From [Flexibacter] sp. ATCC 35103 (GTDB lineage: Bacteria; Bacteroidota; Bacteroidia; Flavobacteriales; Flavobacteriaceae): a stretch of DNA of 64,000 nucleotides. The position numbers were made by a program, and so were the translations under genes. The stretch spans positions 153,836 through 217,835 of the forward strand of contig NZ_MTQF01000004.1 of assembly GCF_001975985.1 (NCBI RefSeq), read 5' to 3'. The notes under the pieces are model-generated. The model was not told the DNA's origin and did no database searches. It was given only the letters and a program-made list of their open reading frames with translations. Shown piece by piece: positions 36,260 to 48,213 of the stretch (positions are counted from its first letter, which is position 1; every line of letters starts with the position of its first letter).

Positions 36260-37744
36260 CTATCTGTTAATAGCTTCAATTTTTAAAGTCCATGCTTCTT
36301 TACACGGCAAATTTTTTCTTAGGCTTTCCGGAATTACCACTTTAAATCCTTGTGCCTCTTTTGTCCATTTAAGAGCAGTTTTAGAACCTAACATCGTAAT
36401 TTTTGTTCCTTTTTTAGGATTGATCGATTTTACAATTACTTCTGCAGGAATTTTATCTTCTCCTTCTTTTGCCAAATAAAACAAAAATACGTTTCCTGTT
36501 TTATTTTGCGTCATACAAATATTATCTTCTTTAAAAGGTTCAATGGGTTTTGTGTCATAAATTGCTGAGCTGTTTACTTTCATCCAGTCTGCATAAGCTG
36601 CCAGTAAATCATAAGCGCCTTGCTGCCATTCACCTTCCGGACTTGGCGCAACGTTCAATAATAAGTTTCCGCCTTTTGCCACAATATCAACCAGCATATG
36701 AATACCTTGTCTTCCGGTCATGTATGTTGCGTCTGGAGAATACGACCATCCGCCACCAGAGGTAATACAAGATTCCCAAGGATAAGGAAGCGTTTTTGCA
36801 GGAACGCGACCTTCAGGTGTCAGGTAATTTTGATTTTTACCGTGAACAGCTCTGTCAACAACAATTAATCCCGGTTGTTTCTGACGTGCTTTTGCAACCA
36901 ATTCGTCCATTTTAGGATCCTGATCTACAACTCTGTGTTTGATGAAACCATTTTTAGATTCATTTTCAGCAAACTTTTCATCATAGTTCTCTTTTAAGTT
37001 TTGTTGGTCTCTTTTTCTAACCCATCCTCCGTCTAACCAAAGAATATCTACTTTACCGTAATTTGTAAGGATTTCTAAGATTTGATTGTGTGTAAAATCA
37101 ACATATTTCTGCCATTTTTCAGGATATAATGACGGATCATAATTTACATTTCTGTCGAAAGGAGGAAAATAAGGATCCCAGTAATTTTCGTTATGCCAGT
37201 CCGGTTTAGAAAAATAAGCTCCGGTTGAGATATTTTCGGCTCTAAAAGCATTAAAAACTTCTTTCAAAATATCCGCTTTCGGATTCGTGCTGTAAGGACA
37301 AGCTGGATCTGTTACTTTATAATCAGAATATTTTGTATCATACATATTAAATCCGTCATGGTGTTTTGTAGTGAAAACCATGTATTTCATTCCTGCTGCT
37401 TTTGCTGCTTTTGCCCATTTTACAGGATCAAATTTGGTTGGATTAAATGTTTTTTTCAATCCTTCATAATCTTTTACATATTGATTATAATTAGCCGGAT
37501 TGCTGCCTTTTTTACGTTCGCACCATCCATAATCTTCCGGACAAATAGACCATGATTCTACGATTCCCCATTGGCTGTAAGTTCCCCAGTGCATTAACAA
37601 TCCAAACTTTTTACCCTGCCATTGTTCTAAATTCTTTAACACAGCCGGATCCGTCTCCGGTACATAGCGCTCATCTTCATAAATGGCCTGCGAAAACATT
37701 TGAACTGAAAATAATATCGCAATTATGAATATTCCTCTTTTCAT
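36260..37744 (-). CDS. GH29 alpha-L-fucosidase
   Basis: Retaining alpha-L-fucosidase, 494 residues, exported through a signal peptide ending MFSQA. The TIM-barrel carries FGLLMHWGTYSQWG, the HHDGF box (TTKHHDGFNMYDTKYS) and the nucleophile D238 in VDILWLDGGW. The acid/base residue could not be assigned. No accessory module is seen. It differs clearly from the second GH29 at 56646-58745, suggesting a different fucosyl linkage. It is first in the tight group GH29-GH92-GH3 and is separated from the GH20 gene by a 349-bp repeat-filled gap. Confidence 0.9.
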   Translation of the reverse strand: MKRGIFIIAILFSVQMFSQAIYEDERYVPETDPAVLKNLEQWQGKKFGLLMHWGTYSQWGIVESWSICPEDYGWCERKKGSNPANYNQYVKDYEGLKKTFNPTKFDPVKWAKAAKAAGMKYMVFTTKHHDGFNMYDTKYSDYKVTDPACPYSTNPKADILKEVFNAFRAENISTGAYFSKPDWHNENYWDPYFPPFDRNVNYDPSLYPEKWQKYVDFTHNQILEILTNYGKVDILWLDGGWVRKRDQQNLKENYDEKFAENESKNGFIKHRVVDQDPKMDELVAKARQKQPGLIVVDRAVHGKNQNYLTPEGRVPAKTLPYPWESCITSGGGWSYSPDATYMTGRQGIHMLVDIVAKGGNLLLNVAPSPEGEWQQGAYDLLAAYADWMKVNSSAIYDTKPIEPFKEDNICMTQNKTGNVFLFYLAKEGEDKIPAEVIVKSINPKKGTKITMLGSKTALKWTKEAQGFKVVIPESLRKNLPCKEAWTLKIEAINR

Positions 37745-37792
37745 CTTTATTCTATTTTATGGTTTTCTTTTTGTTTTTTGGTTTATTTTTTT

Positions 37793-37929
37793 AACACATA
37801 GAGACATCGTTGATAGCTTTTAAAAGGCGTTTCACTTGTATTAACAATCATAGCTATGTGTAAAAAACTAGTTTTTTTTAAAATCTCTTTTTATACACTT
37901 CGCAAAATAAATCTATGTTACTATGTGTT
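37793..37929. repeat. ACACATAG-type intergenic repeat, copy 1
   Basis: Bounded by inverted AACACATAG (37793-37801) and CTATGTGTT (37921-37929). Its interior, about 37822-37861 (AAAAGGCGTTTCACTT ... CATAGCTATGTGT), is almost the same as 48117-48156. It encodes nothing and resembles a small non-autonomous element. Confidence 0.75.
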
Positions 37930-37969
37930 TAAAATTTATGCGTAATTCATCTAATTTATTCTGTTTTTT

Positions 37970-38068
37970 GTCATTTCGACCAAAGGGAGAAATCACACTG
38001 GAAATTCTGCAAAGTAAAGGACAATCCTGGTCGGGTTTCGTGTGTGATCCCTCGTTCCTTGGGATGAC
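37970..38068. repeat. GTCATTTCGACC-type inverted repeat, complete copy
   Basis: Left arm 37970-37998 (GTCATTTCGACC ... AATCACAC) and imperfect right arm 38042-38068 (GTGTGAT ... GGGATGAC). The left arm is repeated at 43613-43641 with only a few changes. Transcribed, it would fold into a long hairpin downstream of the GH20 gene. Confidence 0.75.
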
Positions 38069-38093
38069 AAAATTGTGATAAAATATGTTGTTC

Positions 38094-40415
38094 TTAATTC
38101 ACTAAAATCTCATCGACAAACAACCACGAAGATTCTCCTTTTGGGCTTTTCTTCAGGTTAACGGCGATTACTTTTACAAATCTCGTATTTACTTTTGGAA
38201 AATTGATTTTGAAATCTTTCAATTCCGAAGTTACATTTGCAGCATACGGACGTGAAATTTTCCCTATTTCCTGATATTTGATTCCATCATTAGAAATTAA
38301 AACCTTGATTTTTACTGGAAAATTAACTCCTGAACCCTGACTTTCTAAAGTTCCTACAATTACCTGCTCTATACTTTCCTTCGTTCCCAGATCAACCACA
38401 ACTTCCATATCATTTACCAGCCATGCCTGCCATTGTCCGTCATGGAAATTTTTTGATCCTCTGATTGTATTTGCTAAAGTAAAAGGTCCGTCGCCTTTAT
38501 AATTGTCATTAAATGGCGTTAGGTAATTTACTTTATGCGCAACGGCTTTATGAAATATAATGGTGTCTGTAAACGTTTTACCAACCGGTTTTTCATTTTG
38601 AAACAACGACGCTTTTAAAACTGTTGTTTCAGTAAACTGAATTGGATTTGTATATTTTAAAGCATTATGATCTATATTTTTATCACCTAAAACATATCGA
38701 ATATCCGGATTTGGAAATTCATTTTTCAACGTAACATTAATTTGTTTTTTAGTCAAATCTGCGTTTGAAGAGGCTGTAACTAAATAAGCACTTTTTGCAT
38801 AATTGATTCCCAAATAATCATAACGTTTTAGCATTGGTGCTAATCTTGTCGTAAAATCATTCCAGTTCCTGCTTTCCTTATTACTCCATAAAACTTCAGA
38901 CAAAGCCGCTAATCTCGGGAAAATCATGTATTCTGAATCCTTTGGTCCCGCAAGATGTTCTGCCCATAAATTGGCCTGACCACCCAAAACATGATTCGCT
39001 TCCTGAGGTGTCATTGTGGGTACAACAGGATCAAACTCGTAGACTTTGCTTAACGGAGTATACGCATCAAAAGCTAAAGGTTCTTCGTTTTGTGGTCCCT
39101 GGTAAAAATTAAAATAACAGTGCGATTCCGGCGTCATAATAACATCATGTCCCTGTTCTGTAGCTTCAACTCCGCCTTTTGTACCTCTCCAGCTCATTAC
39201 TGTAGCTTCAGGCGCTAAACCTCCTTCAAGAATTTCATCCCAGCCAATTACTTTTTTACCTTTAGAATTAATGTATTTCTCCATTCTTTTTACAAAGTAA
39301 CTCTGCAATTCATGTACATCTTTCAAACCATTATCCTTCATTCTTTTTTGACAATGAGGACATTTTTCCCAATTGGTTTTCGTGGCTTCGTCCCCGCCAA
39401 TATGAATGTATTTTGAAGGGAAAATAGTGATAACCTCATCAATCACATTTTGCAAAAACTCAAAAGTAGTTTCTTTTCCTGCACAATAAATATCTGTAAT
39501 AGGCCATAATCCGCCTGACGGAACACCAATTCGCTGATCAAAACAAGCCAGTTCCGGATACGATGCAATCGCAGAACTTACGTGCGCCGGCATTTCGATT
39601 TCTGGAATTACTTCGATGTTTTTTGTTGCAGCGTATTTTACGATTTCTTTTAATTCTTCCTGAGTAAAAAAGCCTCCATATGTTCCTTTTTCATCCGGGT
39701 TTGTGGTCAGTCTTGCATTCCAGGACACATTTTCCTGATCGACTCTCCACGCTCCAACTTCGGTTAATTTTGGATATTTTTTAATTTCAATTCTCCAACC
39801 CTGATCGTCAACTAAGTGCAAATGCAAAACATTCATTTTGTGCATTGCCAAACGATCTATAGTTTCCATTATATAATTTTTATCAAAAAAATGACGCGAT
39901 AAATCGAGCATCAAACCTCTCCATTTAAAACGAGGTTCATCTGTAATGGTAACATTAGGAATCTGCCATTTTTCTGATGTTACGGCATATTTGCTTTCAA
40001 TCGCAACCGGAAGCAATTGCCTGATCGTTTCCAAACCATAAATAAAACCGGCATTTCCGTTTGCTGTAATCGTAATACTATTATTAATTACGTCTAATTT
40101 ATAAGCTTCTTTATGAAAAGCCGGATCTACCTTAAACTGAATAAAATTACGTTGTGGCGCTTTTGTTCCTAAAACCGGACTAAATCCTGCTGCAATTTGA
40201 AACTTACTGATTAAGGCATTCGAAATATCTTTTTGAAAATCTGTATTGGCAACAAAAACGGTATTTTTAGAAAACTCAAAAGTTCCGGATTGCAGCAACA
40301 ACTGATTCGGTTTAGGGATAATGTGAATGTCTTTATCCGTATATATTTTTTGACTGTAACCCAAACTTAAAACAGTAAAGAAGATTAAGACAAATAGTGG
40401 TTTTAATGTTCTCAT
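38094..40415 (-). CDS. GH20 beta-N-acetylhexosaminidase
   Basis: Removes terminal beta-GlcNAc (or GalNAc) by substrate-assisted catalysis; 773 residues, exported (signal peptide ending GYSQ). Domains: GH20b-type N-terminal domain (about 25-150), TIM-barrel (about 155-520) with the catalytic pair D342-E343 in HIGGDEATK, a chitobiase C-terminal-like domain (about 545-625) and a discoidin/F5-8C module (about 630-773) for sugar or surface binding. It starts 5 bp after the GH2 gene stops, so the two are co-transcribed; together they would remove galactose and then GlcNAc from N-glycan antennae. Confidence 0.95.
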   Translation of the reverse strand: MRTLKPLFVLIFFTVLSLGYSQKIYTDKDIHIIPKPNQLLLQSGTFEFSKNTVFVANTDFQKDISNALISKFQIAAGFSPVLGTKAPQRNFIQFKVDPAFHKEAYKLDVINNSITITANGNAGFIYGLETIRQLLPVAIESKYAVTSEKWQIPNVTITDEPRFKWRGLMLDLSRHFFDKNYIMETIDRLAMHKMNVLHLHLVDDQGWRIEIKKYPKLTEVGAWRVDQENVSWNARLTTNPDEKGTYGGFFTQEELKEIVKYAATKNIEVIPEIEMPAHVSSAIASYPELACFDQRIGVPSGGLWPITDIYCAGKETTFEFLQNVIDEVITIFPSKYIHIGGDEATKTNWEKCPHCQKRMKDNGLKDVHELQSYFVKRMEKYINSKGKKVIGWDEILEGGLAPEATVMSWRGTKGGVEATEQGHDVIMTPESHCYFNFYQGPQNEEPLAFDAYTPLSKVYEFDPVVPTMTPQEANHVLGGQANLWAEHLAGPKDSEYMIFPRLAALSEVLWSNKESRNWNDFTTRLAPMLKRYDYLGINYAKSAYLVTASSNADLTKKQINVTLKNEFPNPDIRYVLGDKNIDHNALKYTNPIQFTETTVLKASLFQNEKPVGKTFTDTIIFHKAVAHKVNYLTPFNDNYKGDGPFTLANTIRGSKNFHDGQWQAWLVNDMEVVVDLGTKESIEQVIVGTLESQGSGVNFPVKIKVLISNDGIKYQEIGKISRPYAANVTSELKDFKINFPKVNTRFVKVIAVNLKKSPKGESSWLFVDEILVN

Positions 40416-40420
40416 AATTA

Positions 40421-43564
<3,144 letters not shown>

Positions 43565-43612
43565 TTATTTTTTTATTCTCTGTGTATTTGCGAGTTGGAA
43601 ATCTCAAAGTTT

Positions 43613-43641
43613 GTCATTTCGACCGACGGGAGAAATCACAC
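43613..43641. repeat. GTCATTTCGACC-type repeat, half copy
   Basis: Matches the left arm of the element at 37970-37998 at nearly every base (GTCATTTCGACC ... GGGAGAAATCACAC). No right arm was found nearby. Confidence 0.75.
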
Positions 43642-43667
43642 TATTGTGTTCAATCTTCATTCTTTTC

Positions 43668-43767
43668 AACGGATTAAAATCCGTTGCTACAAAATAATTC
43701 GTTCCTCCGGAACTCTACAATCGAGTCTTAGGCTCGAAACATATTGTAGGAATGGATTTTAATCCAT
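43668..43767. repeat. GGATTAAAATCC-type short palindromes
   Basis: Two small inverted repeats, 43668-43685 (AACGGATTAAAATCCGTT) and 43752-43767 (ATGGATTTTAATCCAT). A third, related one is at 54466-54480. They lie between the asparaginase and GH2 genes. Confidence 0.6.
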
Positions 43768-43798
43768 CCATTGCAATTACAAAGCTTTTGAACATTAA

Positions 43799-44827
43799 CT
43801 ATTTATCCCACGACATTTTAAATTTTGCATCTTCCATTCTGTGTCCTTTTTCGTCATCAGAAACGGCGTAGTTAAAACCGGATCTAAGACTGTAACCTGC
43901 ATGTTCTCCGTTTTTATTCAAAGCAATAAATCCTACTTGCAGATATTCCATATCTTTATGGTTTTTATGTTTGTTGTAAATACGTTCTGTAATTTCTTTG
44001 CAGGCATCAAAAGGCGATTTTCCCTGACGCATTAATTCGACCACCATTGCGCTTCCTGCGGTTCTTATTACGGCTTCACCCAAACCTGTTGCAGCAGCAG
44101 CACCTACTTCGTTGTCCAGAAAAAGACCCGCGCCGATGATTGGGGAGTCACCGACGCGACCATGCATTTTCCAGGCAGCTCCACTTGTGGTACAGCCTCC
44201 GGAAAGATTACCGTCTTGATCCAACATTAGCATGCTTATGGTATCGTGATTTTCTATATTAATAACCGGTTTGTATTTTGAATCTTCCAGCCATTTTTTC
44301 CAGTCTTTTTCAGATTCCGGAGTAAGTAAATTTTCTTCTTTAAATCCTTCAGACAATGCAAATTGCAAAGCTCCTTGTCCGGCTAACATTACGTGCGGTG
44401 TATTTTGAAGTACTCTTTTTGCAACGGAAATTGGATGCATAATACCTTGTAAAAAACAAACTGATCCGCAATTGCTGTTATGATCCATGATACAGGCATC
44501 AAGGGTTACTTTTCCTTCACGGTCCGGATATCCGCCATAACCTACACTGCGAACATTAGGATCTGCTTCTGGAATTTTCATGCCGGCTTCGATAGCATCC
44601 AGAGCTGGTTTCCCGGCTTTTAATTGTTTCCAGCTTTCCTGATTTGCAGGCAAACCATGATTCCATGTTGAAATAATGACAGGCTTTTTTATTTTTTTTG
44701 AAGGAAATTTTAAAACACCTTCTTTTTCATCTTCCTGATTTTTCGCAAATCCGCTAAAGCCCATAACAGAAGTTACTGCTAATGTACCTAAAGTGGCTTT
44801 TTTGATAAAATTTCTTCTGTTTGACAT
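43799..44827 (-). CDS. Tat-exported glycosylasparaginase (N4-(beta-GlcNAc)-L-asparaginase)
   Basis: Ntn hydrolase that cuts the GlcNAc-Asn bond, the last step in taking apart an Asn-linked glycan. The 342-residue precursor starts with a twin-arginine signal (SNRRNFIKKATLG), so it is exported folded. The autocleavage site is D195-T196 in ENHDTISML, making T196 the N-terminal nucleophile of the beta chain. GCTTSGAAWKMHGRVGD and ATGLGEAVIRT are typical of the aspartylglucosaminidase branch, as in the Elizabethkingia enzyme. It is the best single indicator that this block degrades N-glycans. It lies 78 bp downstream of the GHL10-like gene. Confidence 0.94.
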   Translation of the reverse strand: MSNRRNFIKKATLGTLAVTSVMGFSGFAKNQEDEKEGVLKFPSKKIKKPVIISTWNHGLPANQESWKQLKAGKPALDAIEAGMKIPEADPNVRSVGYGGYPDREGKVTLDACIMDHNSNCGSVCFLQGIMHPISVAKRVLQNTPHVMLAGQGALQFALSEGFKEENLLTPESEKDWKKWLEDSKYKPVINIENHDTISMLMLDQDGNLSGGCTTSGAAWKMHGRVGDSPIIGAGLFLDNEVGAAAATGLGEAVIRTAGSAMVVELMRQGKSPFDACKEITERIYNKHKNHKDMEYLQVGFIALNKNGEHAGYSLRSGFNYAVSDDEKGHRMEDAKFKMSWDK

Positions 44828-44879
44828 GCTGCTTACTTTTAAATGGAATCTGATATTTTTTATTCTTTTTCACACATTT

Positions 44880-44902
44880 AAACTATGTTTCTATGTGTTT
44901 AA
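44880..44902. repeat. ACACATAG-type repeat fragment
   Basis: AACTATGTTTCTATGTGTTTAA closely resembles the right end of the element at 37793-37929 and the left end of the one at 48081-48156, reversed. It sits between the asparaginase and GHL10-like genes. Confidence 0.55.
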
Positions 44903-44905
44903 TAC

Positions 44906-45985
44906 TTATTTCAAACTTGCTTTTGTTTCTCTGATCGTTTTCAAATTACTTTCTGTCAAAGCGTTTCCGTCGAAGAATGAAACACCCACTGCTCCATTTT
45001 CTTTGGCCAGTAAAATAGCTTCCTTCAGTTCTTTATCGTTTTTTAATCCCGGAATATAAATTCCTGTATTGATTTTCGTTTTTTTATCTTCCAGATCCGC
45101 AACACCTTGTTTTGTAGCATATCCAACCCAGTCAATTTCTTCATTATAAAAACTATGGTAAATCATTGGGTAAACTTCGTCGATATTCCATTTATCCCAG
45201 CGCTGGCGCACCATATGATCTGCCATTTCCGGATAAGGAAAAACTGCTGCCGTTAGTTGTTTATTGTGTTTGTGTGCAATTTTGTACGCATCATCAACAA
45301 CTGCTTTTATGGCATTTAGCCTAAAGTTTTTCCACTCCATATCAATCGAAGTATTGTGGCTTGTTTTCGGGTTTTTATGGTGGATTTTTTCGAATGCTTT
45401 TACACATTCATCACAATAACAAAAATCGAATTGAGGTAATTCTGTATCCTGAACCAAATTGTATTTTGGCAATAAACTTATTGGTAAAAAAATGTCCGGA
45501 AAACGAATATAATCTAAGTGTACACTTTCTACGCCTTCTACTTTTGCCAATTCTTCCACTAAATTTAAAACGTGTTCTCTGGATTCTTTTCTGGTTGGGC
45601 ATAACCATTGGTAATAATCTACATAAGGGCGATTATCAAAACATGATTTTCCTTCTTTGCTAACCTGATACCATTCCGGGTGTTTTAATGCTACAGCATC
45701 ATCCGGTCTGTTCATGGCCATAATCCAGGCATGAACTTTTAAGCCTTCTTTTGTGGCTAACGGTACTAATTTTTTTAAAAGTTCAGGATCTGTTTTCGTA
45801 TTTATTAATACCTCATCGATTCCGCCTTCTTTATATTTTTTAAATTCTTTTGTATATTCAGCGTCAGATTTTTTGGGATCTGCCGTTGTCCAGACTCCAA
45901 ATTTAAAATTGGTTTGTTCTTCTTTTTTAGCGCACGAAAAAATAGTAAGTGCGAATAAAAAAAGTAATAGTTTTGGTAGTTTCAT
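44906..45985 (-). CDS. GHL10/COG1649-like putative glycoside hydrolase lipoprotein
   Basis: A 359-residue predicted lipoprotein (lipobox cysteine C18 in IFSC) with a TIM-barrel of the glycosyl-hydrolase-like family 10 group. Recognisable parts are the N-terminal FGVWTT, LKVHAWIMAMNRPDD, and VHLDYIRFPD, whose Asp and Arg are conserved in this group. A short CYCDEC motif (two closely spaced Cys pairs) follows. Enzymatic activity is unknown. It lies between glycosylasparaginase and the CBM9-like protein (6 bp gap), so a role on the N-glycan core is likely; an endo-acting hydrolase is one option, as no other is seen in the window. Confidence 0.7.
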   Translation of the reverse strand: MKLPKLLLFLFALTIFSCAKKEEQTNFKFGVWTTADPKKSDAEYTKEFKKYKEGGIDEVLINTKTDPELLKKLVPLATKEGLKVHAWIMAMNRPDDAVALKHPEWYQVSKEGKSCFDNRPYVDYYQWLCPTRKESREHVLNLVEELAKVEGVESVHLDYIRFPDIFLPISLLPKYNLVQDTELPQFDFCYCDECVKAFEKIHHKNPKTSHNTSIDMEWKNFRLNAIKAVVDDAYKIAHKHNKQLTAAVFPYPEMADHMVRQRWDKWNIDEVYPMIYHSFYNEEIDWVGYATKQGVADLEDKKTKINTGIYIPGLKNDKELKEAILLAKENGAVGVSFFDGNALTESNLKTIRETKASLK

Positions 45986-45991
45986 AGTGGT

Positions 45992-47056
45992 TTATTTTTG
46001 TATTATTTTGCCATCTTGCCTGATAATAAAGGTTTGATTAGAAAATGGACTTTTTACTGAGATGTTATATCCAGAAGCGTGATTTTCTATTATTGGTTTT
46101 AAAATCTTACCGGCAACGCTGATGGTTTCTTTGGTAAGATCTGTTACTGATTTTGCCCAGACTTTATTTTTTTCATAATATTCTTTTTGAAATCTGTACA
46201 GGTTATAAAGTTCCCATTTTACTTTTTCGTCCTGCGGAATGGTAAAGTTGTCCTTGCCTTCTTTGGAAGAAAAATAAACATATCCCCATTTTTCCGGTTC
46301 ATGCATATTGATGACACCCATTGGCGACCAAACCCAATTGTACTCCGGCAAGAACTTTCCGGTGGCATCTTTTTTACGTTCATAACTTCCGTTTGTAATC
46401 TCATGCTGCCAATTTACCCGTGAAAAATTAACTCTCCAAAACTTATCGACAGGAACATTTTTGTCAAAATAAGATGTTTTATAAGATGCCCAGGGAATCG
46501 CCATTTCTAATACCCAACCCTGATCGATATCGTTGGGATTATTTAGCGTTCCGTTAATTTTTACCGCTGATTTCAGACCTGGAATATTCCAGTCATTTAA
46601 AACAACATTATCATTTTCTCTGTAAGGTTTTGACAAAAACAGATCCCAGGCTGTATTTAAGGCATTTATTTCTAATTCATAATAGTTAAAAGTGTCGCTG
46701 TCAGGATCTATAAAAACTTCAAAATCGTTGTTGTAAAAAATAATGGTATCACGTTGTTTTAAATTTGCCCAAACATGCGGTTCTTCAATTTTTGCTAAAA
46801 TATAAAAATTGGTTTCATCCCAGAGCATTTTAACTTTTGTTGCATATTTTGGTTTTATATTATTTTCTATATCTTCAAAAAGATCAGTCCATTCTGTTTT
46901 ATTCCAGGAAGCATCATTTTCTTCTCCGTCGATTGTAATTGGGGTTGTAGTTTTTGCGGCAACATAAGTTTTTGGCACAATGGTTTTCTTCGATTGTGAG
47001 AAACCCACAATCGAAAGAAAGCCTAAAACTACTAACCATTGAATTTTTAAACGCAT
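45992..47056 (-). CDS. CBM9-like carbohydrate-binding exported protein
   Basis: A 354-residue exported protein (signal peptide to about residue 20, ending GFSQ) whose main part (about 35-240) is a CBM9-like beta-sandwich, seen in ITIDGEENDASWNKTEWT, the DNDFEVFIDPD-type segment and LEMAIPWASY. No catalytic domain is recognised; the last 100 residues are helical and unassigned. It is tightly packed between GH130 (8 bp) and the GHL10-like gene (6 bp), suggesting the three are made together. It may bind released oligosaccharides or hold the GHL10-like protein near its substrate. Confidence 0.75.
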   Translation of the reverse strand: MRLKIQWLVVLGFLSIVGFSQSKKTIVPKTYVAAKTTTPITIDGEENDASWNKTEWTDLFEDIENNIKPKYATKVKMLWDETNFYILAKIEEPHVWANLKQRDTIIFYNNDFEVFIDPDSDTFNYYELEINALNTAWDLFLSKPYRENDNVVLNDWNIPGLKSAVKINGTLNNPNDIDQGWVLEMAIPWASYKTSYFDKNVPVDKFWRVNFSRVNWQHEITNGSYERKKDATGKFLPEYNWVWSPMGVINMHEPEKWGYVYFSSKEGKDNFTIPQDEKVKWELYNLYRFQKEYYEKNKVWAKSVTDLTKETISVAGKILKPIIENHASGYNISVKSPFSNQTFIIRQDGKIIQK

Positions 47057-47064
47057 GCTTTTTA

Positions 47065-48030
47065 TTATAAACTATTATCTTTTGTAAACTGAATCACTTC
47101 ACTTAATTTACCAAATGCTATTGCTACAACAGTATCTGCTGCGCCATAATAAACGGCTAATTTATCTTGTTCGATATCATGCAAAGCAGCACAAGGAAAA
47201 ACAACATTTGCTACGTCTCCAACTGTTTCATAAATTTCTGCAGGTCCTAATAAATACGGCTGCGTTCTGTATTTTACCTGATCCGGTGAATCTATATCTA
47301 AAAGTGCTGATCCCATTGCATAACGAAACCCGTTGCAGGTATTGATAACTCCGTGGTAGATCATTAACCAGCCTTCATCTGTTAAGATAGGAATTGGTCC
47401 TGCCCCAACTTTAGTACATTGCCATGCACTTTGCTCAAAAGGAGATGGTTTCATTACTAAACGGTGTTCTCCCCAATATTTCATATCCGGGCTGTAACTA
47501 ATCCAGATATCTCCAAATGGTGTATGACCATTATCACTCGGACGGCTTAACATGGCATATTTTCCGTTTATTTTTTGCGGGAACAAAACCCCATTTCTGT
47601 TGAAAGGCAAAAAGGCATTTTCGCACTGAAAAAACTCTTTAAAATCAAACGTATATCCAATACCAATTGTGGGTCCGTTGTACCCGTTACACCACGTGAT
47701 CCAGTAACGATCTTCGATAAAAACAACACGCGGATCATATTTATAAGCTGATTCGATCATATCTGTATTTCCGGATTGCATTACAATTGGTTCATGATTA
47801 ATGTCCCAATCGATTCCGTTTTTACTGAAACCGGCAAAAATATTCATTTGCACCGCTTTGTTATCACATCTGAAAACACCCGCAAATCCGTCTTCAAAAG
47901 GAACAACTGCACTATTAAAAATACTGTTTGATGAGGGAATTGCATATCTGTCAATAATAGGATTTTCAGAATATCTCCACATTACGTCATTGCTGTTTTC
48001 GGGTCTGTCTTGCCAAGGAATAGTACTCAT
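47065..48030 (-). CDS. GH130 beta-mannoside phosphorylase, probable Man-beta-1,4-GlcNAc phosphorylase
   Basis: A 321-residue five-bladed propeller phosphorylase without a signal peptide, so cytoplasmic. Family features are NPIIDRY, the [14 protein letters not shown] segment with the proton-donor aspartate, and [21 protein letters not shown], which contributes to phosphate binding. In N-glycan clusters GH130 enzymes convert Man-beta-1,4-GlcNAc and phosphate to mannose-1-phosphate and GlcNAc. The neighbouring glycosylasparaginase and GH92 genes make that substrate most likely, although mannan-derived substrates are also known for the family. It must receive its disaccharide through a transporter, for which the adjacent SSS symporter is the best candidate. 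Confidence 0.88.
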   Translation of the reverse strand: MSTIPWQDRPENSNDVMWRYSENPIIDRYAIPSSNSIFNSAVVPFEDGFAGVFRCDNKAVQMNIFAGFSKNGIDWDINHEPIVMQSGNTDMIESAYKYDPRVVFIEDRYWITWCNGYNGPTIGIGYTFDFKEFFQCENAFLPFNRNGVLFPQKINGKYAMLSRPSDNGHTPFGDIWISYSPDMKYWGEHRLVMKPSPFEQSAWQCTKVGAGPIPILTDEGWLMIYHGVINTCNGFRYAMGSALLDIDSPDQVKYRTQPYLLGPAEIYETVGDVANVVFPCAALHDIEQDKLAVYYGAADTVVAIAFGKLSEVIQFTKDNSL

Positions 48031-48080
48031 TTTGTTTGTTTTTATTATAGTTTGTTTTTTTGTCTAAGCTTTGTCGTTTT

Positions 48081-48156
48081 TAAACACATAGAATCATAGT
48101 TTAGTAAACCGCTTAAAAAAGGCGTTTCACTTTACATTAACAATCATAGCTATGTG
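48081..48156. repeat. ACACATAG-type intergenic repeat, copy 2
   Basis: Starts with TAAACACATAG at 48081-48091. Its segment 48117-48156 (AAAAGGCGTTTCACTT ... CATAGCTATGTGT) matches 37822-37861 at nearly all positions. It lies in the GH130-SSS gap. Confidence 0.75.
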
Positions 48157-48181
48157 TGAGAAACCAGTTTCTTTTTATTTT

Positions 48182-48213
48182 CTAATTATCTAATTGACTA
48201 ATTATCTAATTAA
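48182..48213. repeat. 16-bp tandem repeat abutting the SSS gene stop
   Basis: Two direct copies of CTAATTATCTAATTGA and CTAATTATCTAATTAA, ending exactly at the base before the symporter stop codon at 48214. Confidence 0.7.

Larger units (their letters stand above)
37745..38093. other. 349-bp intergenic gap filled with two repeat elements
   Basis: No coding frame was found. It holds an element with ACACATAG terminal repeats (37793-37929) and a second inverted-repeat element (37970-38068), described separately. The GH29 promoter should lie in its left part. Confidence 0.7.
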
